From: Aquila chrysaetos chrysaetos
Lineage: Eukaryota; Chordata; Aves; Accipitriformes; Accipitridae
NCBI RefSeq assembly: GCF_900496995.4
Contig: NC_044010.1
Location: forward strand, 7,688,001-7,752,000
Length of the DNA stretch: 64,000 bases
Reading direction: 5' to 3'
In this document: piece after piece, positions 52,394-64,000 of the stretch
How positions within the stretch are numbered: position 1 is the first letter of the stretch
Layout of the letters: each line of letters starts with the position of its first letter
Program-made: the position numbers and the translations under genes
Notes under the pieces: model-generated
What the model was told of the DNA's origin: nothing
The model's database searches: none
Seen by the model: the letters and a program-made list of their open reading frames with translations, nothing else

Positions 52394-55300
52394 ATGAGCA
52401 GCAATTCCTCCCTCAGCAATGTGAAGGGCCTGAGGAACCTCACCACACAGGAAGACGGGGCAGTCAGAGTCACTGAGTCCATTGCTATAATCGTCATTAC
52501 TATTTTCATCTGTTTGGGCAACTTGGTGATTGTTGTCACCCTATATCGGAAGTCTTACCTTCTCACATTGAGCAACAAGTTTGTGTTCAGCCTGACCCTC
52601 TCCAACTTTCTACTCTCTGTACTGGTGCTACCTTTCGTCGTCACCAGCTCCATCAGGCGAGAATGGATCTTCGGAGTTGTTTGGTGCAATTTCTCAGCCC
52701 TGCTCTACATGCTGATCAGCTCAGCCAGCATGCTTACTCTTGGACTCATAGCTATAGACCGGTAAGCAGCTCTTTTCTAATGAATCATAACGAATTGACT
52801 AGTCATTCCATAGAGTGACTCGTTGGCTGCTCATAGAGTTGAGAAACACTGCAGTGGATAACACTGCTTACCATTGTAGTGTCATTATTCCTTCAGCCCT
52901 GTGTGAAATTTTGATACAGAACAGAAGAAAGTGATGTCATCAATAATGCAAAATGTGGACATGCATCTAGAGTTTTTTAAAGCTATTGATGGTGTAATAA
53001 CATACTACTTGAGAAACAAGAAATAATGAATTAAAATTCCAGATTATACCCTAAGCATGCACTCGCAGGTAGGGACAGATTTAATAGCTGCACGTGTACC
53101 TTCAGCTAAGTTTTACAATCTTGACTGCAAGGATATGTATTTTTACATGTAATTATTTTTATAAACAGGGTCCCTGAGGCTGCTTCGAGGTTTGGAGAAA
53201 AGAGAACTAGAAATCAACATCATTAAAATATGTTCCTTTTTTTTATTGTATGTCTTTTGTGCTCCTGTTGACTCTTTCTTTTCTTTTCCACCAGGTACTA
53301 TGCTGTGCTGTACCCGATGGTTTACCCGATGAAGATAACAGGCAACAGAGCAGTGGTAGCTCTTGTGTATGTGTGGCTACATTCCCTTATCGGCTGCCTC
53401 CCTCCCCTTTTCGGCTGGTCGTCTTTGGAGTTTGACCAATTCAAGTGGATGTGTGTGGCGGCCTGGCATAAAGAGGCTGGTTACACTGCCTTTTGGCAGA
53501 TCTGGTGTGCGTTGCTGCCTTTCATGGTCATGATGATCTGCTATGGATTCATATTCCGTGTGGCAAGGATTAAGGCCCGCAAAATCCACTGTGGTAGCAT
53601 TGTCATTGTGGAGGAGGACTCCCAGAGGAACGGGAGGAAGAACTCCAGCACCTCCACATCCTCTTCTGGCAGCCGAAGGAACGCTTTCCAAGGGGTTGTC
53701 TACTCAGCCAACCAGTGCAAAGCTTTCATAACCATCTTGGTTGTCATCGGTGCTTTCGTGATTACGTGGGGGCCTTACATGGTAGTAATTACATCAGAGG
53801 CACTTTGGGGAAAAAATAGTATTTCTCCTGCCTTGGAGACATTAGCTACATGGTTGTCCTTTTCCAGTGCCATTTGCCATCCACTAATTTATGGACTGTG
53901 GAACAAGACAGTGCGCAAGGAACTACTAGGAATGTGCTTTGGGGATCGGTATTATCGCGAGTCCTTTGTTCAGCGGCATAGGACATCGAGATTATTCAGC
54001 ATTTCCAATAGGATCACAGGTAAGATGCGTGGCTGCAAAAGACACTCTTCCTTAATACCAGTAAGAGCAAGGCTTAATGTCTGCATATGCTTGGCATGTT
54101 TCAGGGCTCTAAACAGAGAGGGATGTTTCTGGAGGTTTCAGCAGTCTTTTGTTCAGGTTATCATAGACACTTGAAAGGAGAAACTTTTTTTGTGGGAGTT
54201 AACCTCTTTCTCCTACTCTAGTAAAATTTTCTCTGCAAGAGAAGACATAGTGATGAGGTTAATAAAAATAATTTATTTTCTTCTCTCTCAAGCATTTCCT
54301 TTCACATGCCTACTGTTTTGTGTTACCCAGATTTGAGCACTAGCAATAGTACATTTTACAGCACTTCTTCTTTGATTCCTGGCTTTATGCTACAACTCTT
54401 TGAGATCCACTTAAGTTACACTGGTGTTACTATTTCTGTAAAGTCAGTTCATAGGCTTAATGGTTGTGAAGAAAAGATCGTGAACAAAGTAAAACCATGT
54501 AAAAGAGTAAAACTATTTGATGTCTCCCCAAGTTGCAGGCTGGAAGCTTCAGTTGCTCAGAGTTTGTTTTTTTTTTTAAAGTAGCAATGCAACAAAATTC
54601 TGATTTTTGATCATTTTCCTGGTCCTGTTCAGAAGCTTCCAAAAACAGGACATCTTCATTGGGTCCCGTGAGATATTTCATGCAGAGCCAGGAACTGAAG
54701 TTACTTAATTGGGAGGGAAGATCTAAAATGCAGAAGGAAGGGGGGAGCAGGAAGACATCCGTTATCTTTTCTTCAACCTGGGATCACTGGGAGAGACTCC
54801 CATCTAAATGAAAGAGTTCTGCAGCTGCAGGCACGTCACAAGCTGCAGGAGCTTTGGCAAATCTGTATCCAGCAGATGCTATGGATGAATACATTGGGAA
54901 CTGAGGTGGGAGGGAAAAGACAGGAAATTTTTTTCTCTTTCCAAGTGATAGGAAGCCAACAGCTTGAAATTTATCAGGTGTATTAGCTGAAGGCTGATAG
55001 GGAGGGGAAAAAAAACTGCAACCAAACCCACAACAAAATCTTGAAGTGGGATCCAAAGACAGCACCTTTGTAAGAATCCTAGAATCTCCTCCCTTCTTGT
55101 TTTGGGGATTTGAAAGAAGCTAGGCATCTCGGTGCCCCAGCCTTGCTCATGAGCTTCCTGCCACACTAATGGCCTGTCACAGCTGCTGCTGGCTGCCAGG
55201 TTATTCTCTATCTAGAAGGTGTCTGGCAAATATCCCCATCTCTCTGAGTGTGTATGCTCTGTGTTCAGCCTGTCTGGCTGATCAAAAACATGCAATTGCA

Positions 55301-58300
55301 AAAAGAGTAGGGGGAGATGGTGCAGGTAGAAAGGAGACTTGCTATATGGAAAGACTCCAAGGATACCTGAAAGCTGCTAACTGGATTTCTAAGACTGGAA
55401 GTCCAGATGCTGTGCACTCTGGATCAGCTGGGTAAGTTTTATACATAGAATAATAAATAAGGCAGTAGAGTGGGTATTACTGGAAGAGGGGTTTTCTATT
55501 ACAGACCCCTTAATCATTCATTGTGTAAGAAGAACAAAACTCTCTTGCAGATTTGGGACTCTCTCCTCATCTCACTGCCCTCATGGCAGGTGGGCGGCCA
55601 TTAGGAAACAGCAGCAGCACAGGAGACACAGGTTTCAGCTGCTCACAGGATTCAGGTAACTAAAAGTCTCTTGCTCTCTTTTCTTGGGCAGAAGATTGCA
55701 CTTGTAACTTGGCAAAACTCTCTGGGATGGTCTGTATTTACACAAACAGATGTCTCTTGGTGGATGGATGACATGAAGCATCTGTTCCAGCTGTTACAAC
55801 AAAACTGCTGCAGTTGCCTTTTGCCTTCCTTGTTCTCAATATATTTACTTGCAAAATACTGTTTACTTGAAGGAATGATGACCCTCCCTTGATAATGTGC
55901 CCTGGGAACAGGACTGACTGCTTTTGTGCCCTCCTCCTTTAGTTTCTATCATTCTTCAGGGACTTTCCCTGTATCCACGAGGAACAGAGTGACAAAGTGC
56001 TGTGGAGAATGTGCTTCTCTGTTTCCTAGTTTGTAAGAGACCTTGTGTCGTTCATCCTGCAGTGTAAACATAAACACTTAGGATGCTTTCAAGTTATGAT
56101 TTCATCACTAAAGATCTCTCAATTGAAGATGGTTTGGAAAAGGGAAAAAGAGTTCTGCCAGTAATTTTCTATCCAGAACTGTAGCTAGATTTTTCTGGCA
56201 GTTAATTCAGCTATCACTCCTTAACTGCACCACAGTTACTTTAAAGAGTATTTCTGCTCTAGAGACACCAGATGGTGATCTTCTAACATTTGCTTGGTGT
56301 TAGAGGTTTGTTTCTTACTTTTGTAAAGGAAGTCTATGAAGCTGGGATTTATTTTGGTAGTTGTTTTACGCTGGTGGTTTTATGCCTGTTGTGGGTATTC
56401 TGCAGCTGTATATGATAAAAGGAGATTAGCATCCTGGTAAACCTGTCTCACTTAAGAGGATGTTGTGTTATCATCTTTTGAGGAATGGTACTGAGCAGTT
56501 TAAAGAAATTAACAAACTAAATACATACTGAATGCTGTTAGAAGTGCCACTGGGTTATGGAGGGGGTACAGTCCATAGCCTGGGAATGGATATACAGTGA
56601 TCCACTGTGAAACACTGTTTCACTGGATGCCTTTACTGTGAGGAACTAAAGAGCAGAAAGAAGTCATAGTCCCTCTTCAATGCTGCCTGCTGCTGTACAT
56701 GATCCTGTGTCCTGCGATGCAGTCGCGTATTTCTCTGCCCTGGCAAACAGAAGCTGGGCTTTTCATGTTGTGAAAAAGAGGTGAAATAGTATGAGAGGAA
56801 AAAAAAATCTGAGTGGTGCCAGCTGTACACAAAATATGACATGAGACCTGAGTCCTAATTGCTACAAGTGCTGCCTTAAGATCAATTAGTCCAAGGATGA
56901 AGGTCCACCCTGTAAGAATAAGAGGCTAGTCTCTTCACTGGCATCATCTGAAAAAAAAAAAAAAAATGCACCAAACTAGTGCATTTGAAAAAATGTGCTA
57001 AAATTCTGCTTCATGGAAGAAAGTATCTCTTTTTTCCTAGTGTCACCCTTCCATTGCACACTACATTTCTGAGGGGGATCCGGTACCCTTAGAGATCAGT
57101 AAGAGTCTACTGTTTTCAGTAGACAGCCTCAAACCCAGCTGATCCACAGAACAGCACAGAAAGTTTTTAGCTTATTTGGGACTGTGTATTAGGGCAGCAG
57201 CTCATTCTCTTTCTTGTATGCTGGAGGGAGATGTATGACGTAACACACAAGTTTCACCTTAAAAAGTTTATCACTGCTATATCACAATGAATTGTCAGCA
57301 AAGACTAGACCTGTGGAGCAGTATGTTGTCTAGAGGTACACCCACAGTGATGTCTTTGACTTTCTGTAAAACGGGTGGTGGAACATGTCCTTATTGTGAA
57401 AAGAATAAATTCGGGGGTCGAAATCAGTCAAGTGAGTGAAGAGGGATGTGAAGCCACCGCCTGGAGGAGTTGTGGAACCTGTGAAGGCTCTTTGTCCTAG
57501 GCCTGTTGTCACATCACAGGAGTAAATGGACTGATAGTAAAGTGTCACACATCGAATGTGTGCAAGCTGTGTCTTCCAACAGCAGCTTCCCTGAGAACTG
57601 CTCACTCAGCACTGTCCTAGCGTCTCCCTGAAATGCTTGCTCTGCTTCTCTCTTACACAGCAGGGACCAGCATTGCAAGGGAGGTCTAGGCTACAGTCTT
57701 GCTCTTTGTGTGAAAGCATTGCAGAGATGCCAAGTTGAATTTCCTTGTGCCTGTAAACTCTATTTTATATTGGAAAGGTGCAAAGCAAATGCAGGGAGGT
57801 GAAATAAAAGAGAGACTCCTAAACCGTAAAAAAGACTCATCAGACAAAAACAATTCCCAACCAGCAAAGGATTTTTCCCCATTAAAATACACTTCAAGAA
57901 AGTCAAAATAGGTTATTAGGGACAAACTAAATTGAACAGAAAAACTCTTCAGTTCAGATTTCCATCCAGGTCTGATTACAAGCATGACATTTGGCAGCTA
58001 TGGTCATCTGCCTCTCAGGTAGCCATTGTTAGCCTCTTGTCTTCATCAGGAAATGGGGGAAATTGCCCTCAACTTTACCCTTTATTTACTAAAGGTAAGG
58101 TTTCACCTTTGTCTGCTGTCCTATTGACATTATAAGCTCTGTAGCTGAGCATTTTGGGGCTGCTGGAGGTTTTAGATGTTTAATGAGAAAAGATTTTCAA
58201 ATCCCTCAAATGAAAACTGTGACCTCATTCTTTTTATGTGCAGTGTTTAATTTGAGCTGAAATTTACTCAAAAGCTGGGTTTAGACATCTTTTGAAGGAA

Positions 58301-60761
58301 CTGCTATAAACTGAAAAGTTTTTGTCACCACTTACAATATTGTATCCCAGTGTTATTTTGTTTTGCTTGAGAACTCTGCTTTGTTTCAGGAACAGATACA
58401 ATGCTTCTTGAAGATTATAGCTCAGATGGCCCTCTTGCCCCACACTGCATCTGTCCTCCTCGAAGGAGGAGTTCGGTGACGTTTGAAGATGAAGTAGAGC
58501 AAATTAAAGGTGGGTTTAGTGATAAGCATGGAAATGCTCAGAACCAACTATGTTGCCTGCTCAGGCAGCCTCCCAGGACCTTCAGAATTGCCTTAAAATA
58601 TATCTGACCACTGTTCACATTGACAGACCTGATCATTCATGCAGGTACAGCAGAAGGTAAGATCAGGTCTTTCTTCCACTTCTCAAGTAGCAACAGACAA
58701 GGACAAGAGTTAGAAGCTGGGATTCCCTGCATACATGTCATTTATGTTGCACAGCAGTATCCTCTCTGCAACTCCACTCATCTGGTGGCTGTTGTCTGGT
58801 TTGTGTTTCTCAGGGAATACATTTTCCTGCCCTCATACTTTGATTCCATTATCCCAGTATTTCTCATTTGCTGTCTCCTCTCAAATTTGTCATTCGCATG
58901 TTGGAATGCTTCCATTTCAGACTTTAATGGTCTGAATATAATTTCATTCTGTTTCATTTACTTTTTTTACTTAACTTTTACTTCACTTACTAAGTATGTT
59001 TCTCAGCAGATATGGGTGAAAATAGATGAACCACATGCACTTTTTTTCAGTCAACTCACTTGATTCTGTGTTAGCAAAGTGTTGCTGTGATCATCTGTAA
59101 AATATGTCAAAGTTAGTTTAATTTAAGCTGATAGTTACGATAATATGAACGAGAAGACTTGATAATAACAACTGAATTTACAAAACAATAAATGTGGACA
59201 GTAAAAAAATGAGCAGAATGCCTTTAAGAATCAAGTAATAAAACCTGACTGATTTTTATGATTCTGAAATACAGAGAAGACACTTTCTGTGGAATTTGCT
59301 CTTCAAACATCTTGGCAAAATTCACTTTTGCCCTCTTCCCAGCATGAGCTGATTAATTCCTTGGACAAACACATTACTATACATTTCCCATTATCTTTCT
59401 GAGTGATTACGTAGGGGCAGGCATCTAATTTTTTGTGCAGTTCAGTGAAAGAGGGAGGTCTTAGTGCAAAAGTTCCCCACAGGTTTAGCAATTCTCCCTG
59501 GTATGTCTCGGGGTTTTCAGGCTCTCTCAGACTTTAAATTATTTCAGCAGCCACACTGAAGAACTACATTTAGGACAAACACCTGTGTTGCTCAACATGG
59601 TGGGTAGAGAGGTATATAGACACTACAAAAGCACCTACATCAACACTGAAGAGCAGGTGTATCCAAGGTAATAAAAGGTTAGGAAGAAGCATACTGCTGT
59701 CTGCAACTGCAGTCTTCAACCTCTACTGGCATGGAGAGCTCTACAACTTCCCCACTGGAAGTGGAAGTAGGTCCCACAGTGTGGCTGGAACAAATTTAAG
59801 CCTAAGGACAGCAGACTGCTGATTTTAATCACTACTTGGAAGAAGCCCTTGGAATTTGGGGACTGATAATCCATAAACACAGTGTCTGGTGTTTGGGCTT
59901 AAAACATAGTATAAAATAGCTCTTAAACTGCACTGTTCATGTCAGCGAAGTGCGAGATCTTGGTCCAAATGCACTGAGAATCCCTGTAATGCTGTAAGCT
60001 GTGCTTACAGCAGAGGAAGTACAAATTGAGGGTTCTGTTCCTGTCTTCTGCATGAATTCTTGCCTGATGCCAGACAATTCCCATTGTCCCTAATCCTGGG
60101 GACTAGGTAGTAAGCAGAAATCAGGCCGTTGACTTCAGTTGGGTACAAATTCAGGCCAATAAAATCCTGCGTGCATAGGTTCAGATTCAGAAAATCATTC
60201 AACATACACTGAATTCAAAGTTAAACGTGTATAAGCAGTTTGCTTCATCAGATCATATTTTTTTCACTTGAATTGGAGGTAATCTTTCTCTGCTTGCCCT
60301 ATCAAGGTCACTCTGAAGCTTTATGGTCATCGAATGGTTTAGGAACCCTGGGTATCATTGGTAAATGCGCTCTGTAGGGTAGTTATTTTGCAGAGGGCAT
60401 GATCATACCTTTACAAAAAGATCAGTATTAGTCTTCAAGCATTTGCGCAGCCATGCTGATCGCTGTTAATTTTCTGATATGTTGCTTTGCCTTTTTTTTT
60501 TTTTTTTTTCCAGAAGCTGCAAAGAATTCTGTTCTTCATGTAAAAGCCGAAGTCCATAAATCTCTGGACAGTTATGCATCCAGTTTAGCAAGAGCTATTG
60601 AAGCTGATGTGAAAATCAGCTTGTTTGGGGAAGATGCTTTACCAGGAGCTCTGTTCCCTGCGCGGACTCTGCCAGGAAGCAGTATGAACACACGGCGTGG
60701 TACCAGGCCCCATGCTAGCCAAAGACTTAAGTTGCAGAGCATCGATGAAGGGAATATTTGA
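52394..60761 (+). CDS. GPR161: Ciliary G-protein-coupled receptor GPR161, complete, 5 coding exons
   Basis: The coding exons are 52394-52761, 53295-54019, 55551-55655, 58390-58509 and 60514-60761, with GT..AG junctions. They sum to 1566 bases, or 521 residues (human 529). The start at MSSNSSLSN has a strong context (ACCATGA) and matches mammals. Seven membrane spans are visible, with N-glycosylation sequons NSS and NLT before span 1, a DRY motif at 122-124, TWGP in span 6, and HPLIY in place of NPxxY in span 7. The third loop keeps IKARK (about 215-219), the TULP3-dependent cilium-targeting motif. The tail keeps RRRSSV (about 424-429), the protein kinase A site region, and the helix [17 protein letters not shown] that anchors type I PKA regulatory subunits. 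GPR161 raises cAMP in the primary cilium and keeps GLI3 in repressor form, restraining Hedgehog signalling. Confidence 0.97.
52762..60513 (+). other. GPR161: GPR161 coding-region introns
   Basis: The introns are 52762-53294, 54020-55550, 55656-58389 and 58510-60513. They hold AT-rich unique sequence, an A16 run at 56951-56966, and an 18-base T tract directly before the last exon. No nested gene or clear repeat is recognised. Confidence 0.9.
60492..60509. repeat. T18 tract forming the GPR161 exon 5 acceptor
   Basis: An uninterrupted T run followed at once by CCAG and the exon. It is the polypyrimidine tract of the last GPR161 intron. Confidence 0.9.
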
Positions 60762-61732
60762 CAGGAGCACTGGAGTAAGAAAACAGAATGAAACCACTAG
60801 GCGGGACCTACTACAGCTGTCAGTGTTTCAACAGAAGCAGGATACCTTGTCGGGATGTTTTCAGTGTTTTTTCAACACTTGAAAACCAGCTGAATTCTGG
60901 TACTTACAGCATTTTACAGCAGTATTCATTTACTGTTTAGGGTGCTATTGACTCTTTTGTGCCATGTCTTAAATCTATCACACAGTGCACAAGAATGCAG
61001 GGTTTGGTTTCATCGACCACATTACGTTAGTCTGTTGAATCTTGGGTCCATTATTGGCCAAAGCCAATACAGGAATGAAAAAGTATGTGCAGTGTTTTAA
61101 TTTGTTATTGCATTGATCCTTTTCTGACCACCAGGATAATCAGTTTATACTTGATAGCTGGAGTGCTCTGATAGGAGCTTGTGCATTGGATACTACATAC
61201 AGCCTTACTATCACAGACTCCCAAATGAGGAGCATGGACTTCACTAAGGGCAAAACCTGAACTTTTCAGAGAGCTCATGCAGATTATGGTCCTACTTACC
61301 CTTGCTAGTGGATATTTCTGGCTGTTCAGCCATCAGAATGGTAGATCTGAAACTGGATTGTGCATTGCTTCTGTGTTACGAGACATCAGCTTCTCTAGAT
61401 ATAATGGGTGGGAGCAGACCTGTGCTGGAAATATCACAGAGATGGTATATGAGGACATCATCAATGCAGAGTTCTTAGTTTCTCTGAGAACTTCAGTTCA
61501 CTTCCCTGGTTTTGCTTTTACTAAAAGGGCACTCTATGGCTGTGGTAAACTTGACAGAATATAAATAAGGTATTACCACTTCATATTCAGGATTCATCTT
61601 TTCTAGAGAGAAAAGTTCTATGAGGTTGGGGTTTTTTTTTAACTTGTGAGGGGATGTAGTATTTAAGCTATAGTTACCTCAGTGCATATATTTCTTGGAG
61701 TATTAATTCATTAATCTCTAAAATAAGAACTT

Positions 61733-61900
61733 TTGGCACTTATATTGCACTTTGCGTGTTCTTAAGCACTGTACAGACACTACCTTGTTAGGCCTTTGTG
61801 AGAGGGTTGATCAGCCCTGCTTGCCAAAGAAGGGGAACTTGGCAACAGTCAAGCTGCTGGCAATCAAACAAGCTGCAGAGGTGGAAAGGTTTGTTACGAG
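61733..61900 (-). mobile_element. L3/CR1-like ancient retroposon remnant
   Basis: The plus strand reads ggcacttatattgcactttgc, then cttaagcactgtacagacac and aggcctttgtgagagg, followed by aaaagaaggggaac-like sequence. This is the order of the reverse complement of an L3-type 3' end (tatagcgcctttc, gctttacaaac, tgtgagg). It is diverged. Confidence 0.5.
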
Positions 61901-62597
61901 AAGAGGGATAAGGTGGATCGTGCGAGCATGCCCGGCTTGAGGAACCTTTCTGTGCCTTCCTGGGCTGGCCACTTTCTTACTTTGTGGGGGTTACAGCCCT
62001 GCCTTACTTCTTGTTTTGAAGAGAGGGAGACATAAGTGAGCAGGATAATTTGCAGGATTTGCAATTGTGTCTGCAACTCTGTGTCTGCTCCCCCATGCCT
62101 CCACCTTTCCCCAGAAGTGGTTTGTATGAGTTTTTACTGCAGGTTGTTTGGAAATCAGGAGCAGGATGTTTCCATCTGGGCAAAAACTGCGTGTACACTT
62201 GTTAAATTATGCCTGTGTGCGACTTACTTGGAGGCACAGAAGCGAAGTGTTTTTGAGGCAGAGCCTCAGTCCAGTACTGTATTTAGACATCCTATTTCTC
62301 TGTGTTCCTAACTCAGAAATATATTTCAGCACAAGTTTATGTCCATCTCTGGACAAAGGAGCTTGACTTCATGAACTAGCCTGAATCCCATTGCATTCCC
62401 ATGTAAGCTATAACTGCATGCTTAAAATTCAGTACATGGTTTGCTGATAAGAACAGGCTGTTAAAGCAAGAACACTTAAGCACTAGTAAGATGGCTTTTT
62501 GCATAATGCAGGAATGAAACGACTACTAATAGTGAGGTCCTCACTCCTGTGTTTTTTTTCTTCTAGTGTTAGATAAATTAGCACCTGTGGGCACTCA

Positions 62598-62626
62598 CTG
62601 AAAAAAAAAAAAAATTTAAATTTAAA
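62598..62626. repeat. A-run followed by ATTTAAATTTAAAAT
   Basis: A run of about 14 A is followed by a short self-complementary ATTTAAAT unit. Low-complexity sequence in the region downstream of GPR161. Confidence 0.7.
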
Positions 62627-63359
62627 ATCCCAGTATTTGCCAGGAAATGCCCTGCACTGAGGTCATTATTGCTGTCATTATCATTACAATCGCTGTTGCT
62701 CATAGTACTCAGCACTCCTTAAGGTATACGCTTGCCTCAGATGGCTTGAAGTATTTTACCTGTATCCCTTTTATTTCATATTCCTGTTTCAAAACAAGGT
62801 GAGCAAAGTTGTTGCTGAATGTGAAAAGGGCACATGTGAGGACGTATGCATTGTGGTGAAGTCAGTGCTAGCCCAAAGCGGTATACATTGAGGAGGAGAG
62901 GTTCCAAGGCACGTGTGAAAGCACAAAATTGTTAGTATTATGTAAAAAGTGCATTTTTCACACAGGTACTGAGCCAAACCTGGCCTTCAGGCAGGCCAGT
63001 GGAGTTGTATCAGTTTACACCATGACTGAATTTGGCTGTCAGTGTTACTTTCACTAATATGTTGCTTAGCGTAAATGTTGTTAATATTTTTGTACATGCA
63101 TTATAGCCTTTCCGTAATTGTTATTACCAGAGTCATTATCTCACTTGAATTGTCATTAACAAAAGCAGTAATTAAGAGATGCACACATTTTGTAAAGTTG
63201 TATTCCCTGTGTTAAATACAAAAGAAAGAAAACCTTCTTTCCAGCTTCCAATGGTGCATGGCGTTTGTTTACCACTCCTGTTATTTCAACTTGATTTTTA
63301 AATATTTTACATTTAAAAGTAGATTGAAGTGAAGGGATGCGCCTGGCAGCAGTGGTGCC

Positions 63360-64000
63360 TGGAACTGCGCTTCTGCCGTGCAGGGAGGCCTCCCGGGCGA
63401 GACGCTGGTCTCCCACCACCGGGCTGGATGTCGGCGCCCGGCTGTACCGGCACACGGGGCCGCAGGCGCCGGAGCTCGCCGCCGGGCCTCCCTGCGCCCC
63501 ACCGAACAGGCGGTTCGATTCGGTAAAACTCAATCCCGCCGACCCCTAGGTGCTGCGTGGCACGACACGCCGGTCCGAACGCCGAGCAGGATCCGGAGGC
63601 GGTGCGGAGCGACCCCGGAGCAGCGACTCGTGTAAATCGCCGACCGCCTCCAGCCCGCGGGGAGACCGGAGCCGCCGCCGCCGGGGCCACGCCCCCCTCC
63701 CGTGACCACGCCCCGCCCTCCCGTCCCGCCAATGACAGCGCGCCTTCCTTTTCCCGCCCTTCCCCCCGGCGTTCGAAAAGCAGAACCTGCGCGGAGCTGG
63801 GGGTGGGGGAGCGAAAGGGGGGCGGGGAACAGTGAAGTCACAGCGCAGCGGCGATTGGCTCCACCTTGCCCCGTTCTGATTGGGCGGTCCGCAGGCGCTG
63901 GGTAGGATTGGCTGATTTCAAGGGTGGGCGCGGCGGTTGCGGCCCGGCGATGGAGGCGGTGCGGTGCGCGGAGCACGGTGAGGGGCGGCGGGGAGGGGAG
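63360..64000. promoter_or_regulatory. CpG island with CCAAT boxes at the right edge
   Basis: A dense CpG region running off the window. Near its right end are a CCAAT at 63729-63733 and three reversed CCAAT boxes (ATTGG) at 63854, 63879 and 63907. An E2F-like TTTCCCGCC lies at 63750-63758, a TTCGAA at 63773-63778, and TTCAAG (reverse of CTTGAA) at 63917-63922. Spaced NF-Y boxes with CHR-like hexamers are typical of cell-cycle promoters. The island could also serve a minus-strand transcript. Confidence 0.75.
63950..63977 (+). CDS. Candidate first coding exon of an unidentified gene, partial
   Basis: An ATG downstream of the CCAAT cluster opens MEAVRCAEH and reaches a consensus splice donor after base 63977 (GCACG|GTGAGG). 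Only nine complete codons plus one base are visible before the donor, and I do not recognise the protein. The context CGGCGATGG is good for initiation. If real, the gene continues to the right of the window on the plus strand. In mammals the neighbour of GPR161 on this side is DCAF6, transcribed toward GPR161. This would be a different arrangement, unless DCAF6 lies farther on. Confidence 0.45.

Larger units (their letters stand above)
60762..63300 (+). other. GPR161: GPR161 3' UTR and downstream spacer
   Basis: No other exon is recognised up to the CpG island at 63.36 kb. I find no canonical AATAAA or ATTAAA on the plus strand here. Variant hexamers such as AATACA near 63214 exist, so the transcript end cannot be placed. 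An old retroposon remnant lies near 61.73-61.9 kb. Confidence 0.5.

Noticed and set aside
63000-64000. DCAF6 as the right-hand neighbour of GPR161
   Set aside because: Mammalian order predicts it in this direction, but no DCAF6-like exon is visible, and the short exon at 63950 does not match its N-terminus as I remember it.

Overview
The window is vertebrate nuclear DNA and almost certainly avian. It carries spliced genes with GT..AG introns, CpG-island promoters, few repeats, and CR1 retroposon remnants, including one with the bird-type octamer tail. It also holds a piece of a long-terminal-repeat family that I associate with neoavian birds. Four protein-coding genes can be followed exon by exon. 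Their order matches the human 1q24.2 block GPR161-TIPRL-SFT2D2-TBX19, read here in reverse.

Left to right: 1-4.4 kb holds no recognised gene, but it has an orphan GC-rich patch at about 1.43-1.85 kb and an old retroposon remnant. TBX19 (minus strand, coding 18366 to 5269, 8 coding exons, 425 aa) encodes a T-box pituitary transcription factor. The stretch 18.4-25.4 kb is intergenic. SFT2D2 (minus strand, coding 36041 to 29999, 8 exons) encodes a small four-span Golgi/endosome protein and has a long 3' UTR reaching about 25.44 kb. Its exon 2 lacks one base compared with the expected frame. TIPRL (minus strand, coding 48805 to 40133, 7 exons, 273 aa) encodes a regulator of PP2A-family phosphatases. 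GPR161 (plus strand, coding 52394 to 60761, 5 coding exons, 521 aa) encodes a ciliary orphan receptor that represses Hedgehog signalling. It lies head-to-head with TIPRL, and the two have separate CpG islands. At the right edge a fifth CpG island, rich in CCAAT boxes, drives a plus-strand gene of which only a 28-base candidate first coding exon is visible. I could not identify that gene.

The genes do not form a pathway or operon. They are neighbours in a conserved block with unrelated functions: endocrine transcription, vesicle traffic, phosphatase control and ciliary signalling. I found no exotic new system. The points most worth a second look are the one-base defect in SFT2D2 exon 2, a 233-bp direct duplication linking the SFT2D2 upstream region with the TIPRL 3' region and differing in CpG decay, a possible signal-peptide extension of GPR161, the unidentified cell-cycle-like promoter at the right end, and the orphan CpG patch at the left end. 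All family comparisons are from memory; no database search was run.
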